DNA of 64,000 bases from Caccoplasma sp905210875 (GCA_963931635.1 OZ007034.1:1488001-1552000), one strand, 5' to 3'; counted from the first letter of the stretch, positions 42,553 through 51,644 are shown. A program made the numbers and translations. Notes: generated by a model not told the origin, from the letters alone.

Positions 42553-43773
42553 ATGAATATTCAAACAGGAAAAGGTACAATACCTTTGGTCATATTACTG
42601 GGTATATGGTCTATTTCGGCGCTGAATGCCATACCGGGACTGGCTGTTTCACCCATCTTAGGAGAAATGTCGACGATATTTCCCCATGCGTCGGAGTTCG
42701 ACATACAGTTGCTCTCATCGCTTCCTTCGTTGTTGACAATTCCCTTTGTGCTGTTGTCAGGCAAGTTGACCGAACGTGTCAACAATATTGTCCTGTTGCA
42801 GATCGGGGCATTGGTCTTTGCCCTTACCGGACTGTTATATTTGCTCTCTACGCAGATGTGGCAGCTTATCGCGGTAAGTGCCTTGTTGGGCATTGGCTCG
42901 GGAATGATAGTACCATTATCTACCGGATTTATCTCCCGCTATTTTACCGGGAAATACCGTACCCGTCAGTTCGGTCTCAGTTCGGCCATTACCAATATCG
43001 CTTTGGTATCGGCTACGCTGCTCACAGGTTATCTGGCCGAAGTCGACTGGCATCTGCCATTTGTCGTATATTTTCTTCCGGTGGTGACGTTTGTCTTTTC
43101 TTTCTATCTGAAACGGGGACCGGCTCCTGAGGAGATACATGAGCAGAAAAAGGAACAAGGAGGCGCCGGTAAAATTTATGTCAAGCAACTGGTCGGACTT
43201 ATGTTTTTTTATGGCCTGATTACCTATCTGGTGATTATTGTCAGTTTCAATCTACCTTTTCTGATGCAGGAGAATCATTTTGATGCCGAGGCTTCGGGCG
43301 TTGTCATTTCTCTTTTTTATCTGGCCATTGTCGTTCCGGGATTTTTCTTGAATAAGATTTTATCGGCATGCCGCTCGCTTACCAAATGTCTGAGCCTTCT
43401 GTGCATAGCCATAGGCTTGGCATTGATATTGGTCTCGACCGAGATCGTGGTGATGAGTATCGGTGCCATACTTATGGGGTTTGGATATGGAGTCATGCAA
43501 CCCGTTATTTATGACCAGACGACACGTGTAGCCTCGCCCGAGAAGACGACTCTGGCGCTAGCTTTTGTCATGTCGATGAATTACCTGGCTATTTTGCTTG
43601 CTCCGCCTTTTATCGATGCACTCAGTAGCATTTTTCATATTCATTCGCAGCAGTTTGCTTTTGTACTTAATCTTTGCATTACATTGCTGGCTGTCGTGTG
43701 GTCGTATGTAGGTCGTCGGACATTCTTGTTCAACGATAGCGTTGATAATGATAAAACCGTGGAGGCTCTATGA
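42553..43773 (+). CDS. Major facilitator superfamily transporter
   Basis: A 406-residue inner-membrane protein with twelve predicted membrane segments in two halves, the loop after the sixth being charged (KRGPAPEEIHEQKKEQGGAG). The motif-A-like LSGKLTERVNNIVLLQIGAL lies after segment 2, and ALLGIGSGMIVPLSTGFISR in segment 4-5. It resembles drug/proton antiporters or sugar-efflux type MFS exporters, but substrate cannot be told. The stop overlaps the ATG of the DMT transporter by four bases (ATGA), so the two are coupled. Divergent from gadB; no regulator stands beside it. Confidence 0.88.
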   Translation: MNIQTGKGTIPLVILLGIWSISALNAIPGLAVSPILGEMSTIFPHASEFDIQLLSSLPSLLTIPFVLLSGKLTERVNNIVLLQIGALVFALTGLLYLLSTQMWQLIAVSALLGIGSGMIVPLSTGFISRYFTGKYRTRQFGLSSAITNIALVSATLLTGYLAEVDWHLPFVVYFLPVVTFVFSFYLKRGPAPEEIHEQKKEQGGAGKIYVKQLVGLMFFYGLITYLVIIVSFNLPFLMQENHFDAEASGVVISLFYLAIVVPGFFLNKILSACRSLTKCLSLLCIAIGLALILVSTEIVVMSIGAILMGFGYGVMQPVIYDQTTRVASPEKTTLALAFVMSMNYLAILLAPPFIDALSSIFHIHSQQFAFVLNLCITLLAVVWSYVGRRTFLFNDSVDNDKTVEAL

Positions 43774-44696
43774 TGAACACAATAGCGAAAGCCAATGGGG
43801 CCATGGTTCTTTCAAAAGTTTTTGGGGGATTGAATGTCAATGCTTTACGTTATCTTCTCCCATTGTGGGTGGCTCCTCTTACCGGAGTAACATTTCGTTG
43901 TGTCTTTGCCGCGGTTGCCTTTTGGATTATTGGTTGCTGGGCAAAGCCCGAGACATCATCGACTCGAGATAAGATTGCTCTTTTCCTGATGGGGGCAATA
44001 GGTATGTACGGATATATGTTTTCTTATCTCATGGGATTGAGTCGTACCACTCCTGTCTCGGCGGCCATTTTTACGTCGATGCAACCGATATGGGTTTTTA
44101 TCATGTCGGTTCTTTTTTATCGGGAGAAAATTACAGTGATGAAGGTGTTGGGTATTGTCATAGGCCTGTCGGGAGCATTGTTGTGCATCGCCACACAGGA
44201 GAGCAGCGATTTGGCAACAGATGCCTTTACCGGTAATCTCTACTGCCTGGGCAGTTCGATTGTCTTTGCCGTATATTTGATATTGAGCAACCGTTTCCTG
44301 AAAAAGACAGGAACTTTCACGCTTTTGCGATATACGTTTTCGGGAGCGGCAGTTTCCAGTCTTATCGTGATGTTTGTTACCGGATATGATGCTCCCTTGA
44401 CTACCCCTCCGTTGCACTTTTGGCCCATAGCCGTCTTATTGTTTGTATTGATATTTCCTACGGTTGTCAGTTATCTGTTGATACCTGTCGGCCTTAAATA
44501 TCTGAGTACGACGGTTGTTGCCATATATGGATATCTGATATTGATTGTAGCCACGATTGTATCGTTTGCCATGGGGCAAGATCGATTCAGTTGGGAGCAG
44601 GTAGGAGCCATCTTGCTCATATGTGTAGGCGTGTATGGGGTTGAGGTGGCCGAACGTCCCAAGCGAGGGGAGCGTCCGCATTCGCCCATGACATGA
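43770..44696 (+). CDS. EamA/DMT-superfamily transporter
   Basis: A 308-residue inner-membrane protein with ten hydrophobic segments, made of two EamA repeats (about residues 10-145 and 160-295). The repeat marker AAIFTSMQPIWVFIMSVLFY ending the first half is typical of RhaT/EamA drug-metabolite transporters. It likely exports or imports a small amino acid, nucleotide or metabolite. It starts inside the stop of the MFS gene (ATG at 43770, or the next codon, also ATG, at 43773), so both are made from one transcript. A very strong hairpin follows. Confidence 0.88.
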   Translation: MMNTIAKANGAMVLSKVFGGLNVNALRYLLPLWVAPLTGVTFRCVFAAVAFWIIGCWAKPETSSTRDKIALFLMGAIGMYGYMFSYLMGLSRTTPVSAAIFTSMQPIWVFIMSVLFYREKITVMKVLGIVIGLSGALLCIATQESSDLATDAFTGNLYCLGSSIVFAVYLILSNRFLKKTGTFTLLRYTFSGAAVSSLIVMFVTGYDAPLTTPPLHFWPIAVLLFVLIFPTVVSYLLIPVGLKYLSTTVVAIYGYLILIVATIVSFAMGQDRFSWEQVGAILLICVGVYGVEVAERPKRGERPHSPMT

Positions 44697-44720
44697 TGTG
44701 GCATTGATTGTGAATATAAG

Positions 44721-44760
44721 AGTGAGGGCTTATGCCAAACATTTGGCATAAGCCCTCACT
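44721..44760. terminator. Perfect 19-bp hairpin between convergent operons
   Basis: Arms 44721-44739 and 44742-44760 pair without mismatch around a two-base centre. It stands between the DMT gene (plus) and the decarboxylase beta subunit gene (minus), so it is a shared terminator, although no long T run follows on either side. Confidence 0.75.
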
Positions 44761-44785
44761 GTGAATAGTGTATAGGGGAAGATTC

Positions 44786-45946
44786 TTATCCGAGGAATCC
44801 AAGCAGGATACCGGCGGCAACGGCCGAGCCGATAACACCGGCTACGTTCGGGCCCATGGCATGCATGAGCAGGTAATTTGACGGGTCATATTCCAGTCCC
44901 AATATCTGTGAAATACGTGCCGAGTCGGGTACGGCCGAGACACCGGCGTTTCCGATAAGCGGGTTGATTTTGTTGTCTTTCTTCAAGAATAGGTTGAAGA
45001 ATTTCACAAACAACACGCCGGCAGCCGTGGCAATGATAAACGAGATGGCACCGAGAATAAATATCTTCACCGAATTTTCGGTCAGGAATTGTGAAGCTTG
45101 GGTCGATGCTCCTACTGTAACACCCAACAATATGGTGATAACGTCGATAAGCGGGCCTCGGGCTGTCTCGGCCAAACGGCGGGTAACGCCACTTTCTTTA
45201 AGCAGGTTGCCAAAGAACAACATACCCAGCAGCGGAAGACCCGAAGGCACGAGGAAGCAGGTGAGCAACAGACCCACGATGGGGAAGATGACCTTTTCGG
45301 TCTGCGATACGACGCGGGGTGAACGCATGCGGATAAGGCGCTCTTTCTTGGTGGTCAGCAAACGCATGATAGGCGGCTGTATGACGGGGACCAATGCCAT
45401 GTATGAGTATGCCGAAATGGCAATTGCCCCCATCAAATTGGGTGCCAACTTTGAAGAAAGGAAGATGGCCGTGGGGCCGTCCGCGCCACCGATGATACCG
45501 ATGGCAGCAGCCTGGCTCGGGTCGAATCCCATGCTCAATGCTATGGCATAGGCACCGAAGATACCGAATTGGGCGGCGGCTCCGATAAGCATCAACTTCG
45601 GGTTGGAAATCAATGCTGAAAAATCGGTCATGGCACCGATGCCGAGGAAGATAAGCGGCGGGTACCAACCTTGCACGACACCTTGATAGAGGATATTCAA
45701 TACCGAACCTTCTTCGTATATGCCCAGTTGCAAGCCGGCATCTTTAAAAGGTATGTTCCCTATGAGGATACCGAATCCTATGGGTATCAGCAACATCGGC
45801 TCGAACTCTTTCGCTATGGCGAGGTAGATGAAGAAACACCCGACAAGAATCATGACGAAATTCCCCCACGAAACGTTGGCGAATCCCGTATAGGTGAGAA
45901 ATTCTTGGATATTCTCCCCTAAAAAACTGATAAATTCTCCTCCCAT
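44786..45946 (-). CDS. mmdB: Sodium-pumping decarboxylase beta subunit
   Basis: Integral membrane subunit that decarboxylates carboxybiotin and couples this to Na+ export. A 386-residue protein with about nine to eleven membrane segments and family-wide motifs GGADGPTAIFLSSKLAP and NPLIGNAGVSAVPDSARI (the Asp in each lies on the sodium path), with YLLMHAMGPNVAGVIGS near the end. It is the last gene of a five-gene operon transcribed from mce. With mmdA and the biotin protein it forms methylmalonyl-CoA decarboxylase, turning methylmalonyl-CoA from the succinate route into propionyl-CoA. Could be called OadB in other annotations. Confidence 0.94.
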   Translation of the reverse strand: MGGEFISFLGENIQEFLTYTGFANVSWGNFVMILVGCFFIYLAIAKEFEPMLLIPIGFGILIGNIPFKDAGLQLGIYEEGSVLNILYQGVVQGWYPPLIFLGIGAMTDFSALISNPKLMLIGAAAQFGIFGAYAIALSMGFDPSQAAAIGIIGGADGPTAIFLSSKLAPNLMGAIAISAYSYMALVPVIQPPIMRLLTTKKERLIRMRSPRVVSQTEKVIFPIVGLLLTCFLVPSGLPLLGMLFFGNLLKESGVTRRLAETARGPLIDVITILLGVTVGASTQASQFLTENSVKIFILGAISFIIATAAGVLFVKFFNLFLKKDNKINPLIGNAGVSAVPDSARISQILGLEYDPSNYLLMHAMGPNVAGVIGSAVAAGILLGFLG

Positions 45947-45951
45947 AAGCC

Positions 45952-46383
45952 TTATCCGATAATGACGATTTCGGCTCCTTCAAGTATCGAATCGCCTTTA
46001 TTAACTTTTATTGCTGTAACCTTGCCGTCGTGTGTGGCAGGAATCACGTTTTCCATCTTCATGGCTTCGAGGACTGCCACTTTCTGTCCGGTTTTCACGG
46101 TGTCTCCTACATTCACGCACACTTCGAGAATAACTCCCGGCAGCGGAGAACGCACGGCTCCCGACATCGTGGAAATTGCGGGCCGGGATATGACCGGCTC
46201 GCCGGCCGCCGTAAGTGGTGCCGACTGGGGACGGGTAAGCGGCTTGATTTGTTTCTTGGCCGGTTTGTCAAGTTCCACCTGATAAGGTGTGCCATTCACC
46301 TCGACCGTAGCGATGTTTTCTTCGATGCGGTTGATGTTGACGGTATAGGGGGTTCCGTTGATTTTATATTTAAACTCTTTCAT
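45952..46383 (-). CDS. mmdC: Biotin carrier subunit of the sodium-pumping decarboxylase
   Basis: A 143-residue protein from ATG 46383 (MKEFKYKINGTPYTVNI); the open frame runs 21 codons further up but has no reason to be used. The C-terminal 75 residues form a biotinyl domain with the biotin-lysine motif AVLEAMKMENVIP. The N-terminal half is a small beta domain followed by a Pro/Ala-rich linker (RPQSAPLTAAGEPVISR), as in OadA/PycB biotin regions. It carries CO2 from the carboxyltransferase MmdA to MmdB. It begins 11 bp after the OadG-like gene ends and stops 5 bp before mmdB. Confidence 0.92.
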   Translation of the reverse strand: MKEFKYKINGTPYTVNINRIEENIATVEVNGTPYQVELDKPAKKQIKPLTRPQSAPLTAAGEPVISRPAISTMSGAVRSPLPGVILEVCVNVGDTVKTGQKVAVLEAMKMENVIPATHDGKVTAIKVNKGDSILEGAEIVIIG

Positions 46384-46394
46384 AGTACTGTGTT

Positions 46395-47288
46395 TTATAA
46401 TTTGCGTTGGGGAATCTGTCGCAACCCGTAGATTTTGGAACTCCACGGTGAATAGCTACGTTTCACTTGTTTTACGGTGAGAATGGTGTCTTCATAGTCG
46501 TGCTCGGCTTCTTGGTACTCATATATGGCCATGGATATTACGGCCAAGACGTCTCCCGATATGCCTGCCTCCTGTTTGGCTTCGGCTATTGTCGAGGCAC
46601 TGCCTGCTTTCACGGCACGGCGGGCGCTCATGCGGATAGCTGTCTTGCCGACCATCTTGAAGAACAGGTACAACACGATGAGGGCTATGAACACGACCAG
46701 CATGGCTGTTATCGACATGGAAACACCTATGGGGTCTTTTTCTGCAAACTTGTCGACTTTTGGATTGGAATTTTCGACGTAATTTGCAGCCTCGGGCGTC
46801 GGGTGTTCCAGTATTTGGCGGTCGAGCATTCCGTCACGGGGCGAACCGAAACTTTGGTCGGCAGCCATGACGGGTACACGTATTTCGTCGATGAGGTTTT
46901 TGCCGCCGGCATCATACAATGCGATATAATTTTCTTTCGTGGGGTCGAGTACGAAATTGGTGTGGAACGTCCCGTGATGAGAAAAGCCGTCGGCCCAAAT
47001 GAGGACAACCTGCCGCGGACCGATTTTTGTTTTGAGGTCACCCTTCGAAATCATGTATTTCTTCGGGTTGTTGGGGTCATTGGTAATATAACACCCAGCC
47101 ATTTCGACCGTTCCTGCCGAGTTGTTGTAGATCTCAATCCAGGCACCCCGGTTGCCGAACGGGTCGACGTAGTTGCTTACATTGTTGGTAAGCACTTCGT
47201 TGATGTGCAGCGCCGAAGTCAGTTGGGCGGGAGCTATGGCAACCGAACAGCAAGCAAGCAACAATAATCCTAATTTCTTTATATTCAT
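46395..47288 (-). CDS. OadG-family subunit with an N-terminal lamin-tail-like domain
   Basis: A 297-residue membrane protein of the decarboxylase operon. The C-terminal third is OadG-like: one membrane helix (ISITAMLVVFIALIVLYLFF region, about 197-217), then a basic cytoplasmic helix. OadG anchors and assembles the complex. The N-terminal part is different: a signal peptide (LLACCSVAIAPAQ) followed by a domain of about 130 residues with LHINEVLTNNVSNYVDPFGN, GAWIEIYNNSAGTVEMAGCY and FVLDPTKENYIALYDAGG, which matches lamin-tail (LTD) folds; it would face the periplasm. OadG alone is about 80-100 residues, so this is a large extension. Such fusions seem to occur in Bacteroidetes. Confidence 0.86.
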   Translation of the reverse strand: MNIKKLGLLLLACCSVAIAPAQLTSALHINEVLTNNVSNYVDPFGNRGAWIEIYNNSAGTVEMAGCYITNDPNNPKKYMISKGDLKTKIGPRQVVLIWADGFSHHGTFHTNFVLDPTKENYIALYDAGGKNLIDEIRVPVMAADQSFGSPRDGMLDRQILEHPTPEAANYVENSNPKVDKFAEKDPIGVSMSITAMLVVFIALIVLYLFFKMVGKTAIRMSARRAVKAGSASTIAEAKQEAGISGDVLAVISMAIYEYQEAEHDYEDTILTVKQVKRSYSPWSSKIYGLRQIPQRKL

Positions 47289-47309
47289 CTTATTCCGATT
47301 TTAGAAAGG

Positions 47310-48863
47310 TTATAGAGGAATGTTGCCATGCTTTTTGGCCGGGTTGACTACTTTCTTGGTCTGCAACTGAGCCAATGCGCGGCAGATGCGGAACCGGGTG
47401 TTCCGGGGCTCGATGACATCGTCGATATAGCCGTATTTTGCGGCGTTATAGGGGTTGCCGAACAGCTTGGTGTATTCGGCTTCTTTCTCGGCCAAGTAGG
47501 CTGCCGGGTCGGCTTGCTCTTTGGCTTCGCGGGCATAAAGCACGGCGACAGCTCCGCTGGCTCCCATCACGGCAATTTCGGCGGTAGGCCATGCGAAGTT
47601 CACATCTCCGCGCAACTGTTTGCAACTCATTACGATGTGAGAGCCTCCGTAAGATTTGCGCAGGGTAACGGTTACTTTGGGTACTGTTGCTTCGCCATAG
47701 GCATAGAGCAGTTTGGCGCCGTGCCAAATCACGGCATTGTACTCTTGACCCGTTCCGGGCAGGAAGCCGGGCACGTCGACCAGCGAAACAATGGGAATGT
47801 TGAAGGCATCGCAGAACCGTACAAAACGGGCTCCTTTGCGCGAAGCGTTGCAATCGAGAACTCCGGCCATCTGGCAAGGCTGGTTGGCGACAATGCCTAC
47901 CGACTGCCCGTTGAAACGGGCAAACCCGACTATGAGGTTGCGGGCAAAATCGCGGTGTACTTCGAGGAACTCTCCATTATCTACAATGGAGCCGATGACT
48001 TCATACATGTCATAAGCCTTGTTGGGCGAGTCGGGAATAATTTCATTGAGGGAATCCTCGATCCTGTCGATGGGGTCGTCGCAAGGTACGATGGGAGCCT
48101 CTTCGAGGTTGTTTTGCGGAATGAAACTGAGCAGGTTGCGGATAAGTTTGAGACCGTCTTCTTCGGTGTCGACGGCAAAATGGGCCACTCCCGATTTGAC
48201 GGCATGTACGCTGGCACCGCCCAGTTGTTCGGCGTTCACATCTTCGCCCGTCACGGTTTTCACCACGGCGGGGCCGGTGAGGAACATGTATGATGTGCCT
48301 TTGGTCATGAGCGTAAAGTCGGTCAATGCCGGGCTGTACACAGCGCCACCGGCGCAGGGACCGAAGATGCCCGAAATTTGGGGTATCACACCCGATGCCA
48401 GAATGTTGCGTTGGAAAATCTCGGCAAAGCCGGCCAAGGCGTTGATGCCTTCTTGTATGCGTGCGCCTCCAGAGTCGTTGATGCCGATGCAGGGCGTACC
48501 CATCTTCATGGCGAGGTCCATGACTTTGCATATCTTCTGCGCCATGGTTTCGGAGAGGGAACCGCCGTTCACGGTGAAGTCTTGGGCAAAAACATAAACA
48601 AGGCGACCATCGATGGTTCCGCTACCGGTTACCACGCCGTCGCCCAGGTAATGTTTCTTTTCCATGCCGAAGTTGTGGCAGCGGTGGGTAACAAACATAT
48701 CGATTTCCTCAAAACTGCCTTCGTCGAGAAGCATCGCAATGCGCTCGCGAGCGGTATATTTACCTTTTTCGTGTTGTTTGGCGATTGCTTTCTCGCCACC
48801 GCCCAGGCGAGCTTGTTCGCGTAAGGCTATCAGCTCTTTTACTTTTTCAAGTTGACTACTCAT
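47310..48863 (-). CDS. mmdA: Methylmalonyl-CoA decarboxylase alpha subunit (carboxyltransferase)
   Basis: A 517-residue cytoplasmic carboxyltransferase of the acyl-CoA carboxylase beta family; it transfers the carboxyl group of methylmalonyl-CoA to biotin. Motifs: EEIDMFVTHRCHNFGM near the start, the oxyanion-hole blocks GINDSGGARIQEGINAL and IFGPCAGGAVYSPALTDF in the N-domain, and RKSYGGSHIVMSCKQLRGD in the C-domain. The ends VVNPAKKHGNIPL is typical of MmdA/PccB. Placed between mce and the OadG-like gene, it belongs to propionate formation rather than propionyl-CoA carboxylation, since membrane subunits follow. Confidence 0.94.
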   Translation of the reverse strand: MSSQLEKVKELIALREQARLGGGEKAIAKQHEKGKYTARERIAMLLDEGSFEEIDMFVTHRCHNFGMEKKHYLGDGVVTGSGTIDGRLVYVFAQDFTVNGGSLSETMAQKICKVMDLAMKMGTPCIGINDSGGARIQEGINALAGFAEIFQRNILASGVIPQISGIFGPCAGGAVYSPALTDFTLMTKGTSYMFLTGPAVVKTVTGEDVNAEQLGGASVHAVKSGVAHFAVDTEEDGLKLIRNLLSFIPQNNLEEAPIVPCDDPIDRIEDSLNEIIPDSPNKAYDMYEVIGSIVDNGEFLEVHRDFARNLIVGFARFNGQSVGIVANQPCQMAGVLDCNASRKGARFVRFCDAFNIPIVSLVDVPGFLPGTGQEYNAVIWHGAKLLYAYGEATVPKVTVTLRKSYGGSHIVMSCKQLRGDVNFAWPTAEIAVMGASGAVAVLYAREAKEQADPAAYLAEKEAEYTKLFGNPYNAAKYGYIDDVIEPRNTRFRICRALAQLQTKKVVNPAKKHGNIPL

Positions 48864-48880
48864 ATTTTTTCGATATAATG

Positions 48881-49294
48881 TTATTTCTCGGGTTTCTCAC
48901 ACAACTCGGTCAGCACGCCGCATGTCGATTTGGGGTGAAGGAAGGCGATGTCAAGCCCTTCGGCGCCACGGCGGGGAGCTTGGTCGATAAGTCTTACACC
49001 TTTCTCTGCTACTTCGTTAAGTGCATTGGCAACACCGTCGGCCACGGCAAAGGCTATATGATGAATGCCTTCTCCCCGTTTTTCAATAAATTTGGCAACG
49101 GCACTTTCGTCCGAGGTGGGTTCAAGGAGCTCGATTTTGGTATCCCCCACCTTAAAGAAAGCGGTTTTTACTTTTTGGTCGGCCACTTCTTCTATGGCAT
49201 AACACTTCAGTCCCAATATGTTCTCATAGTAAGGGAGAGAGTCGGCGATGCTTTTTACGGCAATGCCCAGATGTTCGATATGAGAAAGTTTCAT
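48881..49294 (-). CDS. mce: Methylmalonyl-CoA epimerase
   Basis: A 137-residue VOC/glyoxalase-fold enzyme that interconverts the two methylmalonyl-CoA isomers, so that product of the mutase can be decarboxylated. The motifs HIEHLGIAVKSIADSLPYYE, FKVGDTKIELLEPTSDESAV and GEGIHHIAFAVADG carry the His and Glu metal ligands, and the C-terminal LDIAFLHPKSTCGVLTEL ends the fold. First gene of the operon mce-mmdA-OadG-biotin-mmdB, 18 bp before mmdA. The mutase itself is not in the window. A minus-strand -7 box stands about 80 bp upstream. Confidence 0.95.
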   Translation of the reverse strand: MKLSHIEHLGIAVKSIADSLPYYENILGLKCYAIEEVADQKVKTAFFKVGDTKIELLEPTSDESAVAKFIEKRGEGIHHIAFAVADGVANALNEVAEKGVRLIDQAPRRGAEGLDIAFLHPKSTCGVLTELCEKPEK

Positions 49295-49373
49295 AGATTA
49301 AAAAAATTAAAACTCCGCCCGTTTCACGTCGATGAAACATTAGTACGGAGCAGGTTTGCATAAATACTCGTGG

Positions 49374-49381
49374 CAAAGATA
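49374..49381 (-). promoter_or_regulatory. -7 promoter box of the methylmalonyl-CoA decarboxylase operon
   Basis: CAAAGATA on the plus strand reads TATCTTTG on the minus strand, 80 bp before mce. The -33 side has no clear match. Leader of about 70 bp contains a small 6-bp hairpin (49321-49338, GTTTCA/TGAAAC). Confidence 0.5.
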
Positions 49382-49499
49382 AAAAAATATATTGAACTCT
49401 GCACTTTTTGCCCGAAAAACAACACCCCTTCTAACGTCTGTGTCTGGCACATAAAATATAACCGTTGCAGATTGTGCGTTCAAGGGAGATAACAGACCG

Positions 49500-49529
49500 T
49501 TACTGACAAATCGGCAGCATTTACTGACA
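49500..49529 (+). promoter_or_regulatory. Direct repeat TTACTGACA with 21-bp spacing upstream of dnaK
   Basis: TTACTGACA occurs at 49500-49508 and again at 49521-49529, exactly 21 bp apart, which is two turns of the helix, so both copies would face one side of the DNA. It stands about 205 bp upstream of dnaK. The classic CIRCE element (TTAGCACTC-N9-GAGTGCTAA) is absent. Binding of a stress regulator is inferred only. Confidence 0.4.
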
Positions 49530-49556
49530 GACGTTGGCCAAAAAATCGTCTTCCTC

Positions 49557-49596
49557 TGCCAAAAAAAACAAAAACACCGGTTGCTCCGTTTTGGCA
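49557..49596 (+). promoter_or_regulatory. Inverted repeat TGCCAAAA/TTTTGGCA upstream of dnaK
   Basis: TGCCAAAA (49557-49564) is mirrored by TTTTGGCA (49589-49596) with 24 bp between. Together with the TTACTGACA repeats and a perfect 16-bp palindrome at 49637-49652 (CCTCCTGC/GCAGGAGG), it makes the 439-bp gene-free stretch 49295-49733 unusually rich in symmetric elements. No TAnnTTTG box was found for dnaK. Confidence 0.35.
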
Positions 49597-49733
49597 CAGG
49601 ATTTGACACACGGATAGTGTCGCGGTTCGCGAGAAGCCTCCTGCGCAGGAGGACGCCCGCTGGGCCGAGGCCGGGATTCAGCACCGCTGTTCCCGCAGTG
49701 AAATTGATTATAAACAAATAAAACTTAAATAAA

Positions 49734-51644
49734 ATGGGAAAGATTATTGGTATCGACTTAGGAACAACCAACTCATGTGTTGCCGTTATGGAAGGCAGCG
49801 ATCCGGTTGTCATTGCAAACAGTGAAGGTCGTAGAACAACTCCTTCAATTGTTGCATTTGTAGATGGTGGCGAACGTAAGGTAGGTGATCCTGCCAAGCG
49901 TCAAGCTATTACCAATCCTACACGTACGATTTTCTCTATCAAACGTTTCATGGGAGAAAATTACGATCAGGTTCAGAACGAAATCGCTCGTGTGCCTTAC
50001 AAAGTAGTACGCAGCGATAACAATATGCCTCGTATCGACATCGACGGTCGTCTCTATTCTCCACAAGAGATTTCGGCCATGATTCTGCAAAAGATGAAAA
50101 AAACGGCCGAGGATTATCTGGGAGAAGAGGTAAAAGAGGCCGTAATTACGGTACCTGCCTACTTCAACGATTCGCAACGTCAGGCTACCAAGGAAGCCGG
50201 TGAGATTGCCGGTCTCAATGTACGCCGTATCATCAACGAGCCTACGGCTGCTGCCTTGGCTTACGGCCTTGATAAGGCCAACAAGGATATGAAGATTGCC
50301 GTCTTCGACCTGGGTGGTGGTACATTCGATATCTCTATTTTGGAGTTGGGTGATGGCGTATTTGAAGTAAAATCAACCAATGGTGATACGCACTTGGGTG
50401 GTGATGACTTCGACCATATCATCATCGACTGGTTGGCCGACGAGTTCAAGGCCGAAGAGGGTGTCGACCTGCGTCAGGACCCTATGGCTCTGCAACGTCT
50501 GAAAGAGGCTGCCGAAAAAGCCAAAATCGAATTGTCGAGTTCTACCACGGCCGAAATCAACCTGCCGTATATCATGCCTGTAAACGGTGTGCCCAAACAC
50601 TTGGTAAAAACCCTTACCCGTGCCAAATTTGAGCAACTGTGCGACAAATTGATTCAAGCTACCATCGAACCCTGCCGTCAGGCACTGAAAGATGCCGGAC
50701 TCTCGGCTTCGGATATCGACGAAGTCATTCTCGTAGGTGGTTCAACCCGTATTCCTGCCGTACAAGCCGTTGTCGAAAAATTCTTTGGCAAGACTCCTTC
50801 CAAGGGTGTTAACCCCGATGAGGTAGTTGCCGTAGGTGCTGCCATACAGGGCGGTGTGCTCACCGGTGATGTCAAAGATGTACTGTTGCTCGATGTTACC
50901 CCGTTGTCGCTGGGTATTGAAACGCTGGGTGGCGTGATGACCAAACTTATCGAGGCCAATACCACGATACCTACCCGCAAATCCGAAGTCTTCTCTACGG
51001 CTGTCGACAACCAGCCTTCGGTCGAGATTCACGTGCTGCAAGGTGAACGTTCCATGGCTAAGGACAACAAGACCATCGGTCGTTTCCACCTCGACGGTAT
51101 ACCTGCCGCTCCCCGTGGAGTGCCTCAAATCGAAGTTACCTTCGATATCGATGCCAACGGTATCCTTACCGTATCATCGAAAGATAAAGGTACGGGCAAA
51201 GAGCAGAGCATTCGTATTGAGGCTTCGAGCGGATTGAGCGAAGAAGAAATCAAACGTATGAAAGCCGAAGCCGAAGCCAATGCCGAAGCCGACAAGAAGG
51301 AAAAAGAGCGTATCGACAAGATTAACCAGGCCGATTCGATGATATTCCAGACCGAGAAACAGCTCAAAGACCTCGGCGATAAATTCCCTGCCGACAAGAA
51401 GGCTACCATCGAGACGGCTCTCAACAAACTGAAAGAGGCTCACAAGGCCCAAGACATTGCCGCCATCGACAGTGCCATGGCCGAGTTGAATACCGCTTTG
51501 CAATCGGCTGCTCAAGACCTCTACAACGCCCAAGGCCAGCAACAGGCCGGTGCCTCGAATGCAGGTAATGCTCAAGCCGGAGGCAACGCTTCGAACAAAG
51601 GCGACGGCGGTGTAACCGATGTCGACTTCGAGGAAGTGAAATAA
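49734..51644 (+). CDS. dnaK: Molecular chaperone DnaK (Hsp70)
   Basis: ATP-driven Hsp70 chaperone of the cytoplasm, 636 residues, full length. The nucleotide-binding domain starts MGKIIGIDLGTTNSCVAVME and holds phosphate loops VFDLGGGTFDISIL and VILVGGSTRIPAVQ. The linker DVLLLDVTPLSLGIETLGG precedes the substrate domain (about 390-505), then the lid and a Gly/Ala/Asn/Gln-rich tail ending in DVDFEEVK, typical for bacterial DnaK that works with DnaJ and GrpE. Neither dnaJ nor grpE is next to it, as is common in Bacteroidales. Leader is A-rich without Shine-Dalgarno. Confidence 0.99.
   Translation: MGKIIGIDLGTTNSCVAVMEGSDPVVIANSEGRRTTPSIVAFVDGGERKVGDPAKRQAITNPTRTIFSIKRFMGENYDQVQNEIARVPYKVVRSDNNMPRIDIDGRLYSPQEISAMILQKMKKTAEDYLGEEVKEAVITVPAYFNDSQRQATKEAGEIAGLNVRRIINEPTAAALAYGLDKANKDMKIAVFDLGGGTFDISILELGDGVFEVKSTNGDTHLGGDDFDHIIIDWLADEFKAEEGVDLRQDPMALQRLKEAAEKAKIELSSSTTAEINLPYIMPVNGVPKHLVKTLTRAKFEQLCDKLIQATIEPCRQALKDAGLSASDIDEVILVGGSTRIPAVQAVVEKFFGKTPSKGVNPDEVVAVGAAIQGGVLTGDVKDVLLLDVTPLSLGIETLGGVMTKLIEANTTIPTRKSEVFSTAVDNQPSVEIHVLQGERSMAKDNKTIGRFHLDGIPAAPRGVPQIEVTFDIDANGILTVSSKDKGTGKEQSIRIEASSGLSEEEIKRMKAEAEANAEADKKEKERIDKINQADSMIFQTEKQLKDLGDKFPADKKATIETALNKLKEAHKAQDIAAIDSAMAELNTALQSAAQDLYNAQGQQQAGASNAGNAQAGGNASNKGDGGVTDVDFEEVK

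Noticed and set aside
49590..49606. Sigma-54-like promoter (TTGGCACA-N4-TTGA) before dnaK
   Set aside because: The -12 GC is replaced by GA, and Bacteroidales normally lack sigma-54 promoters; one chance match is not enough.
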